Shown here piece after piece: positions 55,146-63,865 of a DNA stretch of 64,000 bases. The DNA comes from Streptomyces gardneri (lineage in GTDB: Bacteria; Actinomycetota; Actinomycetes; Streptomycetales; Streptomycetaceae). The stretch lies in assembly GCF_006539185.1 (NCBI RefSeq), contig NZ_BJMN01000007.1, positions 62,001 through 126,000 on the forward strand, in the 5' to 3' direction. The position numbers and the translations under genes were made by a program. The number at the start of each line of letters is the position of its first letter. The stretch's first letter is position 1. The notes under the pieces are model-generated. The model was not told the origin of the DNA. It was given only the letters and a program-made list of their open reading frames with translations, and ran no database searches.

Positions 55146-55619
55146 ATGAGCATCCCCCAGTCCATCGCCGACCGCTTCGAGATCGAAGCGCTGCGCGGCG
55201 AGCTCAGCGACGCGGTGATGATGCGCGACTACGACCGCGCCGCCTCGCTGTTCACACCCGCCGCCGCGATGCGGTGGCCGCACATCGACAAGGAGTTCGT
55301 CGGTCGCGACGAGATCCGCGCCGGGATCGAATGGGGGCAGGGCCTCTGGGAGTTCTTCGTGCAGAACGTCCACCCCGGCACCATCCGGCTGAACGGTGAC
55401 AGCGCGGTCGGCCGGGCGTACGTCCAGGAGTTCGGGCGCATGCGTGACGGCGGCTCACACGCGAACCACGCCGTGTACCACGACCGCTACCAGCGCACCC
55501 CCGACGGCTGGAAGTTCGCCGAGCGCGTCTACGAGGTCAGATACCTCGACTCCACGCCCCTGGCCGGCTCCCCGCTCCCCGCGCTCCCCGTCCCGGTGCG
55601 ACTACTCCCCGGGGAGTAG
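55146..55619 (+). CDS. SnoaL-like (NTF2-fold) protein
   Basis: The 157-residue protein shows the NTF2/SnoaL pattern: IEALRGELSDAVMMRDYDRAASLFTP, FVGRDEIRAGIEW, IRLNGDSAVGRAYVQEFG and YHDRYQRTPDGWKFAERVYEVRY. Such proteins are small hydroxylases, isomerases or scaffolds; no catalytic residues can be assigned. ATG 55146 follows AGGGAA. It is the probable target of the divergent LysR regulator. A perfect palindrome covers its stop codon. Confidence 0.85.
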   Translation: MSIPQSIADRFEIEALRGELSDAVMMRDYDRAASLFTPAAAMRWPHIDKEFVGRDEIRAGIEWGQGLWEFFVQNVHPGTIRLNGDSAVGRAYVQEFGRMRDGGSHANHAVYHDRYQRTPDGWKFAERVYEVRYLDSTPLAGSPLPALPVPVRLLPGE

Positions 55620-55626
55620 TCGCACC
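55595..55626. terminator. 32-bp perfect palindrome over the stop codon
   Basis: GGTGCGACTACTCCCC (55595-55610) is followed directly by its complement (55611-55626) with no spacer. It includes the last codons and stop of the SnoaL-like gene. It can fold into a terminator hairpin, or serve as an operator. Confidence 0.55.
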
Positions 55627-55777
55627 GCCTGCCGCCGGGGGACGACCACGGCTCCACGCGGGCGGCATGCTGGCTTTCGCGCGCCGGGGTTCCACGCCCG
55701 CACCGCCCGCCGGGGCCCCTGTCGCATCCCGTCACCTCATCCCTTCACCTCTCTTGACCCACGATCGAGGAGATGTC

Positions 55778-56494
55778 ATGACCACATCAATCCAGGACTC
55801 CCGCTCGGCCTCACTCAGGGGTGCGGCCCCGCGCCCGAGCGGCGCCGTCGCGCTGCTCGCCGCCTCGCTCTCCTACGCAGTGCTCACCGCCGCGTACGTC
55901 GTCGCCAACCGCGCCACCCCGCAGCCCGACACCCCCGGCCGCGACGTCCTGCGGTACGTACGCGACCACGGCACAGCGATCAACCTGGGCGCCTTCCTGC
56001 TGCTCGTCACCGCCGTGCTCCTGGTGCCCGTCGCCGCCGTCCTGTCCCGGCTGGTGCGGCGGGGGCGGGGACAGGATCAGGGCGCCGCGGCGGCGGCGGT
56101 CCTCGCCGGTGGACTGCTGGCCAGTGGCGCGCTGGCCTCCAGCGCCGCGTTCACCTGGACCCTTGGCCGGCTTCCGGAAGAGGCACCCGCAGACCTGGCC
56201 CGGGCCCTGGCGGACCTGGCCTTCCTCGCCGGCGGTGTCGGATACGCCGTGTCCTTCGCCCTCCTGGCGGCGGGCACCGGCCTGGCTGCCCGCCGGAGCG
56301 GGCTCCTGTCGCGCGCCTGCGCCACCACCGGGCTGGTCATCGCCGCCGCCGGCCTGGCCGCCACCCTCACGCTCCTCGCCCTCGACTTCGGCTACCTGCT
56401 GCCCGTCGTCCGCTTCGGCGGCACGGCATGGCTGGTGTGGGCCGCGTGCGCACTGGTCCGCTCGCGCCCGACCGCACCGGGCGTGAACGCGTGA
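55778..56494 (+). CDS. Membrane protein, about six helices
   Basis: The 238-residue protein has six to seven hydrophobic helices (AVALLAASLSYAVLTAAYVV, NLGAFLLLVTAVLLVPVAAV, AFLAGGVGYAVSFALLAAG). It contains no catalytic motif; I do not recognise its family beyond general similarity to DUF4386-like proteins. ATG 55778 follows GAGGAG. Its stop overlaps the next start (GTGA), and the three genes from here form a coupled operon. Confidence 0.72.
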   Translation: MTTSIQDSRSASLRGAAPRPSGAVALLAASLSYAVLTAAYVVANRATPQPDTPGRDVLRYVRDHGTAINLGAFLLLVTAVLLVPVAAVLSRLVRRGRGQDQGAAAAAVLAGGLLASGALASSAAFTWTLGRLPEEAPADLARALADLAFLAGGVGYAVSFALLAAGTGLAARRSGLLSRACATTGLVIAAAGLAATLTLLALDFGYLLPVVRFGGTAWLVWAACALVRSRPTAPGVNA

Positions 56495-57468
56495 GCGCGA
56501 GCGAACGCACGAAGGCCACCGCGCCCGTACGATCGCGCTCGGCCTGGCGGATCCCCGTCGGCGCGGCCCTTCTGCTGCTCGCGTCCGCCGCCTTCCACAC
56601 GGTCGTCCTCGTGCTGGACGGCGGCCCGTGGGACGGCCCCGTCTCGTGGCGGAAGCCGATCACCTTCGGGCTGTCCTTCGGTGTCAGCGTGCTGACCGTC
56701 ACCTGGATCTGCCGGCTCCTCCCGCTCGCCGAACGCACCCGCACGCTCCTCCTGGCCGCGTTCACCGCGGCGTCCCTGCTGGAGACCGGCCTGATCACCC
56801 TGCAGGCATGGCGCGGTGTCCCCTCGCACTTCAACACCGAGACCACCTTCGACGCCTTCGTCACCCGCGCTCTCGCGGCCGGCGGCATCACCCTCATCGC
56901 GGTCGTCGTCGCCCTCACCGTCGCCGCGCTGCGCCCCGCCCCGGGCGTCGACCCCGGCATGCGGCTCGCGCTCCGCGCCGGGCTCGTGGCGCTCACCGGC
57001 TCCATGGCGGCCGGAGCGGTGATGATCGCCTACGGGCTGACGCTGGAAGGCGCGGGCCGCGCGGCCGAGGCCTACCGGTCGGCGGGCTTCCTGCGGCCCG
57101 CCCATGCCGTCACCATGCATGCCGTCCTGCTGCTGCCCTCCCTGGCCTGGCTGCTGAGCCGTACCCGACGACCGGAGGCGGAACGGCTACGCCTCATCCG
57201 CGTCACGGTCGCCGCGTACGGGGCCGTCGCCGCGCTGGTCACCGCCGCGGCCGCGGTCGGCCTCACCCTCGCCGACCCGGCCACCACAGCCGTGGTGAGC
57301 GCGGTCGTCACGACGGCTCCGGCCTTGGCGTTCCTGGCGTTCGGCGTATCGCCGTCCGTACGGGAGAACCGCGCTTCCACCCGGCCGGGCAACCCCGAAC
57401 CCACGCATGGCTCGCACCGTGCCGCCCTCGCCGGCGGCCCGGACGACGACCGGAGGCATGACGCATGA
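56491..57468 (+). CDS. Multi-pass membrane protein
   Basis: The 325-residue protein has about eight helices and conserved-looking text such as LVLDGGPWDGPVSWRKPITFGLSFGV and AWRGVPSHFNTETTFDAF, plus LRPAHAVTMHAVLLLPSLAWLL with histidines inside the membrane that could bind heme or a metal. I know no function for it. It is coupled to the genes before and after by 4-nt overlaps. Confidence 0.75.
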   Translation: MSASERTKATAPVRSRSAWRIPVGAALLLLASAAFHTVVLVLDGGPWDGPVSWRKPITFGLSFGVSVLTVTWICRLLPLAERTRTLLLAAFTAASLLETGLITLQAWRGVPSHFNTETTFDAFVTRALAAGGITLIAVVVALTVAALRPAPGVDPGMRLALRAGLVALTGSMAAGAVMIAYGLTLEGAGRAAEAYRSAGFLRPAHAVTMHAVLLLPSLAWLLSRTRRPEAERLRLIRVTVAAYGAVAALVTAAAAVGLTLADPATTAVVSAVVTTAPALAFLAFGVSPSVRENRASTRPGNPEPTHGSHRAALAGGPDDDRRHDA

Positions 57469-58061
57469 CGCGTACCGTGAGCGAGAAGCACCCCGGACCC
57501 GCGGTCCGCCCGGCAGGCGGCCCGGCATCCCGTACCCGAAAAGCGCCCGCTGGAAAGGGTCGGCGCCTGCCCCCGCGCCGGCGCAAGGCGATCCTCACCC
57601 TCCATGTGACGGTGGCGGTCGGCTGGGTGGGAATCGAGATCGCCCAGCTGCTCCTCGGGCTGGTCGGCCTCTTCACCGACGACGAAGCGGTCGTCCGCGC
57701 GACCCACGTCGTCATGGAGATCCTCGGGATCGAACTGATCGCCGGCATCGCCTGGATGACCCTGCTGACCGGCCTGCTCCTCTCGGCGGCGACGCAGTGG
57801 GGCCTGCTGAAGCACTACTGGATCGTGGTCAAGCTCGTCCTCACCGTCGTCCTGATGCTGGACGGCCACTTCTTCCTCCAGCACTGGCTGCGCGAACAGG
57901 CCGAGACGGGCGGGGCCTCCGAATCCCTCGGACTGCGGCTGGTCGTCAGCATGAGCGTCGCCCTGGTGCTGCTGGTCGCGGCGACGGCACTGTCCGTCTA
58001 CAAGCCTTGGGGCAAGACCCGCCGCGGCCGCCGCCCCGCGGCCAGGAGCGCCCGCCCCTGA
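57465..58061 (+). CDS. Small membrane protein with conserved histidines
   Basis: The 198-residue protein has a basic N-terminal 40 residues and four helices (ILTLHVTVAVGWVGIEIAQLLL, GIELIAGIAWMTLLTGLLLS, YWIVVKLVLTVVLMLDGHFFL). The layout LHVTVAVGW resembles DUF2269-type membrane proteins that may carry heme. Last gene of the three-gene membrane operon (ATGA overlap). Confidence 0.72.
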   Translation: MTRTVSEKHPGPAVRPAGGPASRTRKAPAGKGRRLPPRRRKAILTLHVTVAVGWVGIEIAQLLLGLVGLFTDDEAVVRATHVVMEILGIELIAGIAWMTLLTGLLLSAATQWGLLKHYWIVVKLVLTVVLMLDGHFFLQHWLREQAETGGASESLGLRLVVSMSVALVLLVAATALSVYKPWGKTRRGRRPAARSARP

Positions 58062-58108
58062 CCCGCACCCGCCGCGCGATCCCGCCACCCGTACGGCAGG
58101 GTGGTGCC

Positions 58109-58981
58109 ATGCCCGAACTGCCCGAGGTGGAAGCGCTGCGCGAGTTCCTCGACGCGCATCTGGTCGGCAAGGAGATCGCCCGCGTCCTGCCCGTCGCGAT
58201 CAGCGTCCTCAAGACGTACGACCCGCCCCTCACCGCCGTCGAAGGCGCCGAGGTCACCGCGGTCGGCCGGCACGGGAAGTTCCTCGACCTCACCACCACG
58301 GGCGCGGCGGGCGAACTCCACCTCCTGATCCACCTCGCCCGCGCGGGCTGGCTCCGCTGGCAGGACCCGCTGCCCTCCGGGCCGCCGAAGCCCGGCAAGG
58401 GCCCGCTGGCGCTGCGTACCGCGCTCACCGGAGGCGACGGCTTCGACCTCACCGAGGCCGGCACCACCAAGCGCCTCGCCGTCCATCTGGTCCACGACCC
58501 GGGAGACGTGCCGGGCGTCGCCCGGCTCGGCCCCGACCCGCTCGGCGAGGAGTTCGGCCCCGAGGCCTTCGCGGACCTCCTCGCGGGCGAACGGCGGCAG
58601 ATCAAGGGCGCCCTGCGGGACCAGCGCCTCATCGCGGGCATCGGGAACGCCTACAGCGACGAGATCCTCCACGCCGCGAGGATGTCGCCCTTCAAACCCA
58701 CCCAGAACCTCACCCCGGAGGAGACCACCGCCCTCTGGACGGCGATGCGGACCACGCTCCGCGAGGCCGTCGAGCGCTCCCACGGACTCGCTGCCGGCCG
58801 CCTCAAGGCCGAGAAGAAGAGCGGCCTGCGGGTCCACGGCCGCGCCGGCGAGCCCTGCCCGGTGTGCGGGGACACCATCCGCGAGGTGAGCTTCAGCGAC
58901 TCCTCCCTCCAGTACTGCCCCACCTGCCAGACCGGCGGCAAGCCGCTCGCCGACCGCCGGATGTCGAAGCTCCTCAAGTAG
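58109..58981 (+). CDS. Fpg/Nei-family DNA glycosylase
   Basis: The 290-residue base-excision repair enzyme begins MPELPEVEAL, so the catalytic Pro-Glu is in place after Met removal. KTYDPPL, the H2TH segment RDQRLIAGIGNAYSDEILHAARMSP and a C-terminal zinc finger (CPVCGDTIRE, YCPTC) are present. It removes oxidised bases and nicks the strand. I cannot place it as MutM or Nei from sequence alone; the C-terminal QTGGKPLADRRMSKLLK is typical of actinobacterial paralogues. Confidence 0.93.
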   Translation: MPELPEVEALREFLDAHLVGKEIARVLPVAISVLKTYDPPLTAVEGAEVTAVGRHGKFLDLTTTGAAGELHLLIHLARAGWLRWQDPLPSGPPKPGKGPLALRTALTGGDGFDLTEAGTTKRLAVHLVHDPGDVPGVARLGPDPLGEEFGPEAFADLLAGERRQIKGALRDQRLIAGIGNAYSDEILHAARMSPFKPTQNLTPEETTALWTAMRTTLREAVERSHGLAAGRLKAEKKSGLRVHGRAGEPCPVCGDTIREVSFSDSSLQYCPTCQTGGKPLADRRMSKLLK

Positions 58982-59012
58982 CCGCGCGGGGCGTCCCACT
59001 ACACTCCGCCGC

Positions 59013-59777
59013 ATGCTGCGCGTACTGGCCGTCGACGACGAGGAACCCGCCCTCGGGGAGCTGCTCTACCTGCTCCGCGCCGACCCCCGGGTGCGTACCG
59101 CCGAGGGCGCGGGCGACGCGACCGCGGCGCTGCGCAGGATCGGGCGCGCCCTGGAGACCGGGCCCGACGGGGACGACGGCATCGACGTCGTCTTCCTCGA
59201 CATCCACATGCCCGGGCTCACCGGACTCGACGTGGCCCGGCTGCTCGCCGGCTTCGCCCGCCCGCCGCTCGTCGTCTTCGTCACCGCCCACGAGGGCTTC
59301 GCCCTCCAGGCCTTCGACCTGAAGGCGGTCGACTACGTCCTCAAGCCCGTCCGCCGCGAGCGTCTCGCCGAGGCCGTACGCCGTGTCCACGACCTGGTCC
59401 ACGTCACGGCCGCGGCCCCCGCCCCGCCCGCCGCTCCCGCCGTGAACGAGCAGATCCCCGTCGAGCTCGGCGGAGTCACCCGCTTCGTCCCCGTCGACGA
59501 CATCGCCTATGTGGAGGCCCACGGCGACTACGCCCGCCTCCACACCGACCACGGCAGCCACCTCGTCCGCATCCCGCTCTCCACCCTCGAGGAGCGGTGG
59601 GCCGCCCGGGGCTTCGTCCGTATCCACCGCAGCCATCTCGTCGCCCTCGACCGGATCGACGAGCTGCGGCTCGACGGAGGGTCCACCTCGGTACGGCTCG
59701 GCGACACCGACCTCGCGGTCAGTCGCCGTCATGCCCGCCACCTCCGTGACCTGCTGATGCGCCGGGCCGGCGGCTGA
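59013..59777 (+). CDS. LytTR-family response regulator
   Basis: The 254-residue protein has a receiver (LAVDDEEPALGELLYLL, DVVFLDIHMPGLTGLDVA with the phosphoacceptor Asp, FVTAHEGFALQAFDLKAVDYVLKPV) and a LytTR DNA-binding domain (DDIAYVEAHGDYARLHTDHGSHLV, FVRIHRSHLVALDRIDEL). Its likely kinase partner is the LytS-type gene at 62111. LytTR proteins usually control transporters or wall genes; here the SSS symporter is enclosed by the pair. Confidence 0.93.
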   Translation: MLRVLAVDDEEPALGELLYLLRADPRVRTAEGAGDATAALRRIGRALETGPDGDDGIDVVFLDIHMPGLTGLDVARLLAGFARPPLVVFVTAHEGFALQAFDLKAVDYVLKPVRRERLAEAVRRVHDLVHVTAAAPAPPAAPAVNEQIPVELGGVTRFVPVDDIAYVEAHGDYARLHTDHGSHLVRIPLSTLEERWAARGFVRIHRSHLVALDRIDELRLDGGSTSVRLGDTDLAVSRRHARHLRDLLMRRAGG

Positions 59778-59827
59778 CCCGGGAACCCCTACCGGCGCCG
59801 GGCGCCGTCTGCGTACACTCCACGGGC

Positions 59828-59918
59828 CTGGGGCCTGTCCGACCCTTCCCGTCGGGTCCGGCCCGCCCGGCACGCACGCCCCGGCCCGATCCGACGCGCA
59901 TGGTCGGACAGGCCCCAG
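59828..59918 (+). terminator. Long hairpin after the LytTR gene
   Basis: CTGGGGCCTGTCCGACC (59828-59844) pairs with GGTCGGACAGGCCCCAG (59902-59918), and inside it CGTCGGGTCCGGCC can pair with GGCCCGATCCGACG, giving a roughly 90-nt rod. A terminator or attenuator between the regulator and the transporter genes. Confidence 0.6.
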
Positions 59919-59939
59919 CCAGTCAGAGAGCGGACGCCG

Positions 59940-60335
59940 ATGCCGGAGCCCCACCCGCCGCGCAGACCCCGGCGCGAGACCGTCACCTACGCCTCCGCCC
60001 ACGGGGACCCCGCCCATGGCGTCGTCCCCGGGCCCGCCCGGCGGCCTCTCGCGCACGCCCCGGCCCGCTCCGAGATCGACGAGCAGACCACCCTCGGGCA
60101 CACCTACGTCCGCTCCCTGATGCGCAGCCAGCTGCGCGCCGCACTCACCGCCCTCGCCGCGCTCGCGCTGCTCGTCGGCTCGCTGCCCCTGCTGCTCGCA
60201 CTGCCCGCGCCCGAGGCCCTGGTCTGGATCGCGCTCGGCGCCGGGGTGTACCCCGTCGTCTGGGCCATAGCCCACTGGTACGTCCGCCGCGCCGAGCGCA
60301 ACGAACGCGACTTCACCGGCCTCGTCGAACGGTGA
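59940..60335 (+). CDS. Small membrane protein partner of the symporter
   Basis: The 131-residue protein has a polar N-terminus, two helices (LRAALTALAALALLVGSLPLL, LVWIALGAGVYPVVWAIAHW) and a charged end YVRRAERNERDFTGLVER. It is analogous to the DUF485/YjcH partner proteins found next to acetate-type SSS symporters. It ends 10 nt before the symporter. A role as accessory subunit is inferred from position. Confidence 0.8.
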   Translation: MPEPHPPRRPRRETVTYASAHGDPAHGVVPGPARRPLAHAPARSEIDEQTTLGHTYVRSLMRSQLRAALTALAALALLVGSLPLLLALPAPEALVWIALGAGVYPVVWAIAHWYVRRAERNERDFTGLVER

Positions 60336-60345
60336 AGCACCCCGC

Positions 60346-62079
60346 GTGAACCAGACCTACGCCGTCGCGGCCGTCACCGCCGTCGTCCTCGCGACCGTCC
60401 TCATCGGCGCCCTCGGCCTGCGGATCTCCCGCACGACGTCCGACTTCTACGTCGCCTCCCGGACCGTCAGGCCGGGCCTCAACGCCGCCGCCATCAGCGG
60501 CGAGTACCTCTCCGCCGCCTCCTTCCTCGGCATCGCCGGACTCGTCCTCGTCCAGGGCCCCGCCATGCTCTGGTACCCGGTCGGCTACACCGCCGGATAC
60601 CTCGTCCTGCTCGTCCTCGTCGCCGCCCCGCTGCGCCGCTCCGGCGCGTACACCCTCTCCGACTTCGCCGAGGCCCGCCTCGAATCCCGGCGGGCCCGCC
60701 GCCTCGCCAGCCTCTTCGTCGTCGGCATCGGCTGGCTCTACCTGCTGCCGCAGCTCCAGGGCGCGGGACTCACCCTGGAGATCCTCACCGGCGCTCCCGA
60801 CTGGGTCGGCGGGCTGCTCGTCGCCCTCGTCGTCACCGGTACCGTCGCGGCGGGCGGGATGCGCAGCATCACCTTCGTCCAGGCCTTCCAGTACTGGCTG
60901 AAACTCACCGCCCTGCTCGTCCCAGCCCTCTTCCTCCTCGCCGCCTGGTACGGGGACGGAGCTCCCCGGGCCCGCTTCGACGCCCCCGCGGTGCTCCGCG
61001 AGCACACCGTCGTCCGGGTCGCCGACACGGTACGGATCGGCCTCGACGCCCCGCTGACCGTCACCGTCACCGGCCGCGTCGACGCCGTCCCGTACGAGCA
61101 CCGGACCGTCACCCTCGCCCCGGGCACCCATCACGTCCTCGCCGGGACCGAACTCGCCTTCGCCCCGGGATCGGTGCTCCCCGAGAGGGCCGCCAGCGGC
61201 ACCGATCCCCTCGGCTGGTCCCAGCCGCTCGCCGGGGGACACGACGGACACCAGCTGTACGCCACCTACGGACTGATCCTCGCGACCTTCCTCGGCACCA
61301 TGGGCCTGCCGCACGTCGCCGTCCGCTTCTACACGAGCCCCCACGGCCGCGCGGCCCGCCGGACGACCCTCGTCGTGCTCGGCCTCGTCGGCGCCTTCTA
61401 CCTGCTGCCGCCGCTCTACGGAGCGCTCGGCCGGATCTACGCCCCCGAGCTCGCCCTCACGGGCTCCGCCGACGCCGCCGTGCTCGTGCTTCCCGAGCGG
61501 ATCCTCGGCGGACTCGCCGGCGACGTCCTCGGCGCGCTCCTGGCGGGCGGGGCCTTCGCCGCCTTCCTCTCCACCGCGTCCGGGCTCACCATGTCCGTCG
61601 CCGGCGTCCTCACCCAGGACGTGCTGCCCTCCCGGGGCGTGCGCCACTTCCGCCTCGCGACCCTGTTGGCCACCGCCGTCCCGCTCGGCGTCGGCGTCGT
61701 CGCCTCCAAGGTGCCGGTCGCCGACGCCGTCGGCCTCGCCTTCGCGGTCTCCGCCTCCTCCTTCTGCCCGCTGCTCGTCCTCGGCATCTGGTGGCGGCGG
61801 CTCACCCCGCCCGGCGCGATGGCCGGACTCCTGCTCGGCGGCGGCTCGGCCCTCGCGGCCGTGATGGCGACCCGGGCCGGGCTCGCGCCCGAGGGCTGGG
61901 CCCACACCCTGATGGCCTGGCCCGCCGTCTGGTCCGTCCCCCTCGGCTTCCTGACGATGGTCCTCGTCTCGCTCGCCACCCCCGGCCGGATCCCGCCCGG
62001 CACCCCGGCGCTCCTCGCCCGGCTCCACCTGCCGGAGGAGTTCACCGGCTCCGTCCCCTCCCAGGAGGTACGCCGATGA
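60346..62079 (+). CDS. Sodium:solute symporter (SSS), acetate permease-like
   Basis: The 577-residue transporter has about 13 helices: TSDFYVASRTVRPGLNAAAISGEYLSAASFLGIAG, GMRSITFVQAFQYWLKL, FLGTMGLPHVAVRFYTSPHG, AFAAFLSTASGLTMSVAGVL and a sodium-site FLSTASGL. It is most like cation/acetate symporters (ActP). A loop of about 90 residues (DTVRIGLDAPLTVTVTG) lies between helices 6 and 7. GTG 60346. Substrate probably a short carboxylate, driven by sodium or protons; controlled by the flanking two-component pair. Confidence 0.92.
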   Translation: MNQTYAVAAVTAVVLATVLIGALGLRISRTTSDFYVASRTVRPGLNAAAISGEYLSAASFLGIAGLVLVQGPAMLWYPVGYTAGYLVLLVLVAAPLRRSGAYTLSDFAEARLESRRARRLASLFVVGIGWLYLLPQLQGAGLTLEILTGAPDWVGGLLVALVVTGTVAAGGMRSITFVQAFQYWLKLTALLVPALFLLAAWYGDGAPRARFDAPAVLREHTVVRVADTVRIGLDAPLTVTVTGRVDAVPYEHRTVTLAPGTHHVLAGTELAFAPGSVLPERAASGTDPLGWSQPLAGGHDGHQLYATYGLILATFLGTMGLPHVAVRFYTSPHGRAARRTTLVVLGLVGAFYLLPPLYGALGRIYAPELALTGSADAAVLVLPERILGGLAGDVLGALLAGGAFAAFLSTASGLTMSVAGVLTQDVLPSRGVRHFRLATLLATAVPLGVGVVASKVPVADAVGLAFAVSASSFCPLLVLGIWWRRLTPPGAMAGLLLGGGSALAAVMATRAGLAPEGWAHTLMAWPAVWSVPLGFLTMVLVSLATPGRIPPGTPALLARLHLPEEFTGSVPSQEVRR

Positions 62080-62120
62080 CCGGCACCGCTCCTTCCCGGG
62101 GGGTACGCCGATGACCGGCA
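62067..62120 (+). repeat. 35-bp-spaced direct duplication with 12-codon mini-ORF
   Basis: The 19-bp unit GGTACGCCGATGACCGGCA occurs at 62067-62085 and 62102-62120. Copy 1 holds ATG 62076 (overlapping the symporter TGA) behind AGGAGG and opens a 12-codon ORF, MTGTAPSRGVRR, whose stop overlaps ATG 62111 of the kinase in copy 2. Confidence 0.75.
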
Positions 62121-63316
62121 TCGCCCTCGCCGCCGCGGCCGCCGTCGGGGCGGTGCTGCTCGCGGTCGGCTTCGTCCTCGGGCGGTTCACCGCCCGGCGC
62201 GGGGGCCGTACCGCCGATCCCGACCTCGGCACCCCCGTCGAGCGGGCCACCTTCCACACCCTGCACACGGCCTCGCTCGCCGCGCCGCCCCTGCGCGCCG
62301 GGCTCACCGAGGAGACCGCCCGCAAGGCGGCGAGCACACTGCGCTCGCTGCTCGGCACCGAGGCGCTCTGCCTCACCGACCGGAGCGCGGTCCTCGCCTG
62401 GGACGGACCCGGCGGCGACCACCATCGGGCGCACGTCCCCGCGCTGGCAGCCGACACCCTCGACACCGGCCGCAGCAGGTCCGCGCACACCGACTGCGAC
62501 GACCCGGCCTGCCCCCTGCGCTGGGCGGTGATCGCCCCGCTCACCGGCGAGGACGGGGTCCTCGGCGCGCTCGTCGCCTACGGCTCACGGGAGTCGGCGG
62601 TCCTGGTGCGGGCCGCGACCGAGGTGGCCCGCTGGGTCTCCGTCCAGCTGGAGTTGGCCGAGCTCGACCGCTCGCGGACCCGGATCGTGGAGGCCGAGAT
62701 CAGGGCCCTGCGTGCCCAGATCTCGCCGCACTTCATCTTCAACTCCCTCGCCGCCATCGCCTCGTTCGTCCGCACGGACCCCGAGCGGGCCAGGGAACTC
62801 CTTCTGGAGTTCGCCGACTTCACCCGGTACTCCTTCCGAAGGCACGGCGACTTCGCCCAGCTCGCCGACGAACTGCGCTCCATCGAGCAGTACTTGGCGC
62901 TCGCGGGGGCGCGCTTCGGGAGCCGGCTGAAGGTGACGCTCCAGATCGCCCCCGAGGTGCTGCCGGTGACCCTGCCCTTCCTCTGCCTCCAGCCCCTCGT
63001 GGAGAACGCCGTCAAGCACGGCCTCCAGGAGCGCGAGCGGGGCTGCCGGGTGACGATCGCCGCCCGGGACGCGGGCGCCGAGGCCGTGGTGACCGTCGAG
63101 GACGACGGTGTCGGCATGGACCCGGAGCTGCTGCGGGCCGTCCTGCGCGGGGAGCACCCGGCGGGTTCCGGCATCGGTCTCTCCAACGTGGACGAGCGGC
63201 TGCGGCAGGTCTACGGGGCGGAGCACGGTCTCGTCATCGAGACCGGGGTCGGCGCGGGGATGAAGGTGACGGTGCGCATTCCCAAGTACCGTCCGGGCGT
63301 GCACCGTTCAGCATAG
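62111..63316 (+). CDS. LytS-type sensor histidine kinase
   Basis: The 401-residue kinase has one N-terminal membrane helix, a GAF-like domain (LLGTEALCLTDRSAVLAWDG, PLTGEDGVLGALVAYG), the His_kinase signature LRAQISPHFIFNSLAAIASFV with the phosphorylated His, and a HATPase domain (LQPLVENAVKHGLQ, EDDGVGMDP, GSGIGLSNVDERL). Partner for the LytTR regulator at 59013. The start has an unusual double ATG arrangement from a short duplication. Confidence 0.92.
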   Translation: MTGIALAAAAAVGAVLLAVGFVLGRFTARRGGRTADPDLGTPVERATFHTLHTASLAAPPLRAGLTEETARKAASTLRSLLGTEALCLTDRSAVLAWDGPGGDHHRAHVPALAADTLDTGRSRSAHTDCDDPACPLRWAVIAPLTGEDGVLGALVAYGSRESAVLVRAATEVARWVSVQLELAELDRSRTRIVEAEIRALRAQISPHFIFNSLAAIASFVRTDPERARELLLEFADFTRYSFRRHGDFAQLADELRSIEQYLALAGARFGSRLKVTLQIAPEVLPVTLPFLCLQPLVENAVKHGLQERERGCRVTIAARDAGAEAVVTVEDDGVGMDPELLRAVLRGEHPAGSGIGLSNVDERLRQVYGAEHGLVIETGVGAGMKVTVRIPKYRPGVHRSA

Positions 63317-63865
63317 GTAGAGCGACAGGTGGGCGAGGGGCAGGCCCAGCTTCCAGGCGGGGAGCCAGACCTGGTCCTGCTCGTCGACCGGCGCGGGAGC
63401 GTCCGTCGCCGCCCCGGAGTCGCCGGTGGAGGGGCCGTCCAGGTCGGCGGCGCGCACCCAGGTGTCGCGCAGTCGTCGCCAGGCGGTCAGGGCGAGGGCC
63501 AGGTCGGGTCCCTCCCCCTCCGCCGCGAGGCGCTCCGCGAGCCGCTCCTCGACCCAGGAGGTCCAGGGACGGTCGTGCGCTGTACGGCGCAGCAGGGCCT
63601 CGATCCGTACGGGGGCCCTGCGGCCGCCGGGCCCCTCGGCGCCGTCCGGCCGGTCGGCGTCGTCCGCGTCCTCCGTCAGATGGACGGTGAGGGCCAGGGC
63701 CTGGAGGCCGGCCCGGTACTCCAGCGAGCCGGGCGCCACGAGCGCGGCAGTCCGCAGCACCTCGTCGGCCAGGTACTCGGCGCACAGCCAGGCCATCGGG
63801 ACGGCGAGCCCGCCGCCGCTCCTGCCGCCGGTGCCGTTCGTGCTCTCGGGCAGCAACGCTCCCAC
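63308..63865 (-). CDS. Conserved hypothetical helical protein
   Basis: The 185-residue soluble protein has VPMAWLCAEYLADEVLRTAALV, AGLQALALTVHLTED and DLALALTAWRRLRDTW, with no catalytic motif and no family name I can give. GTG 63865 has GGGAG 6 nt upstream, which fixes the start inside a longer frame (to 63955). It converges on the kinase and overlaps its end by 9 bp. Right of it the window holds only upstream sequence. Confidence 0.65.
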   Translation of the reverse strand: MGALLPESTNGTGGRSGGGLAVPMAWLCAEYLADEVLRTAALVAPGSLEYRAGLQALALTVHLTEDADDADRPDGAEGPGGRRAPVRIEALLRRTAHDRPWTSWVEERLAERLAAEGEGPDLALALTAWRRLRDTWVRAADLDGPSTGDSGAATDAPAPVDEQDQVWLPAWKLGLPLAHLSLYLC

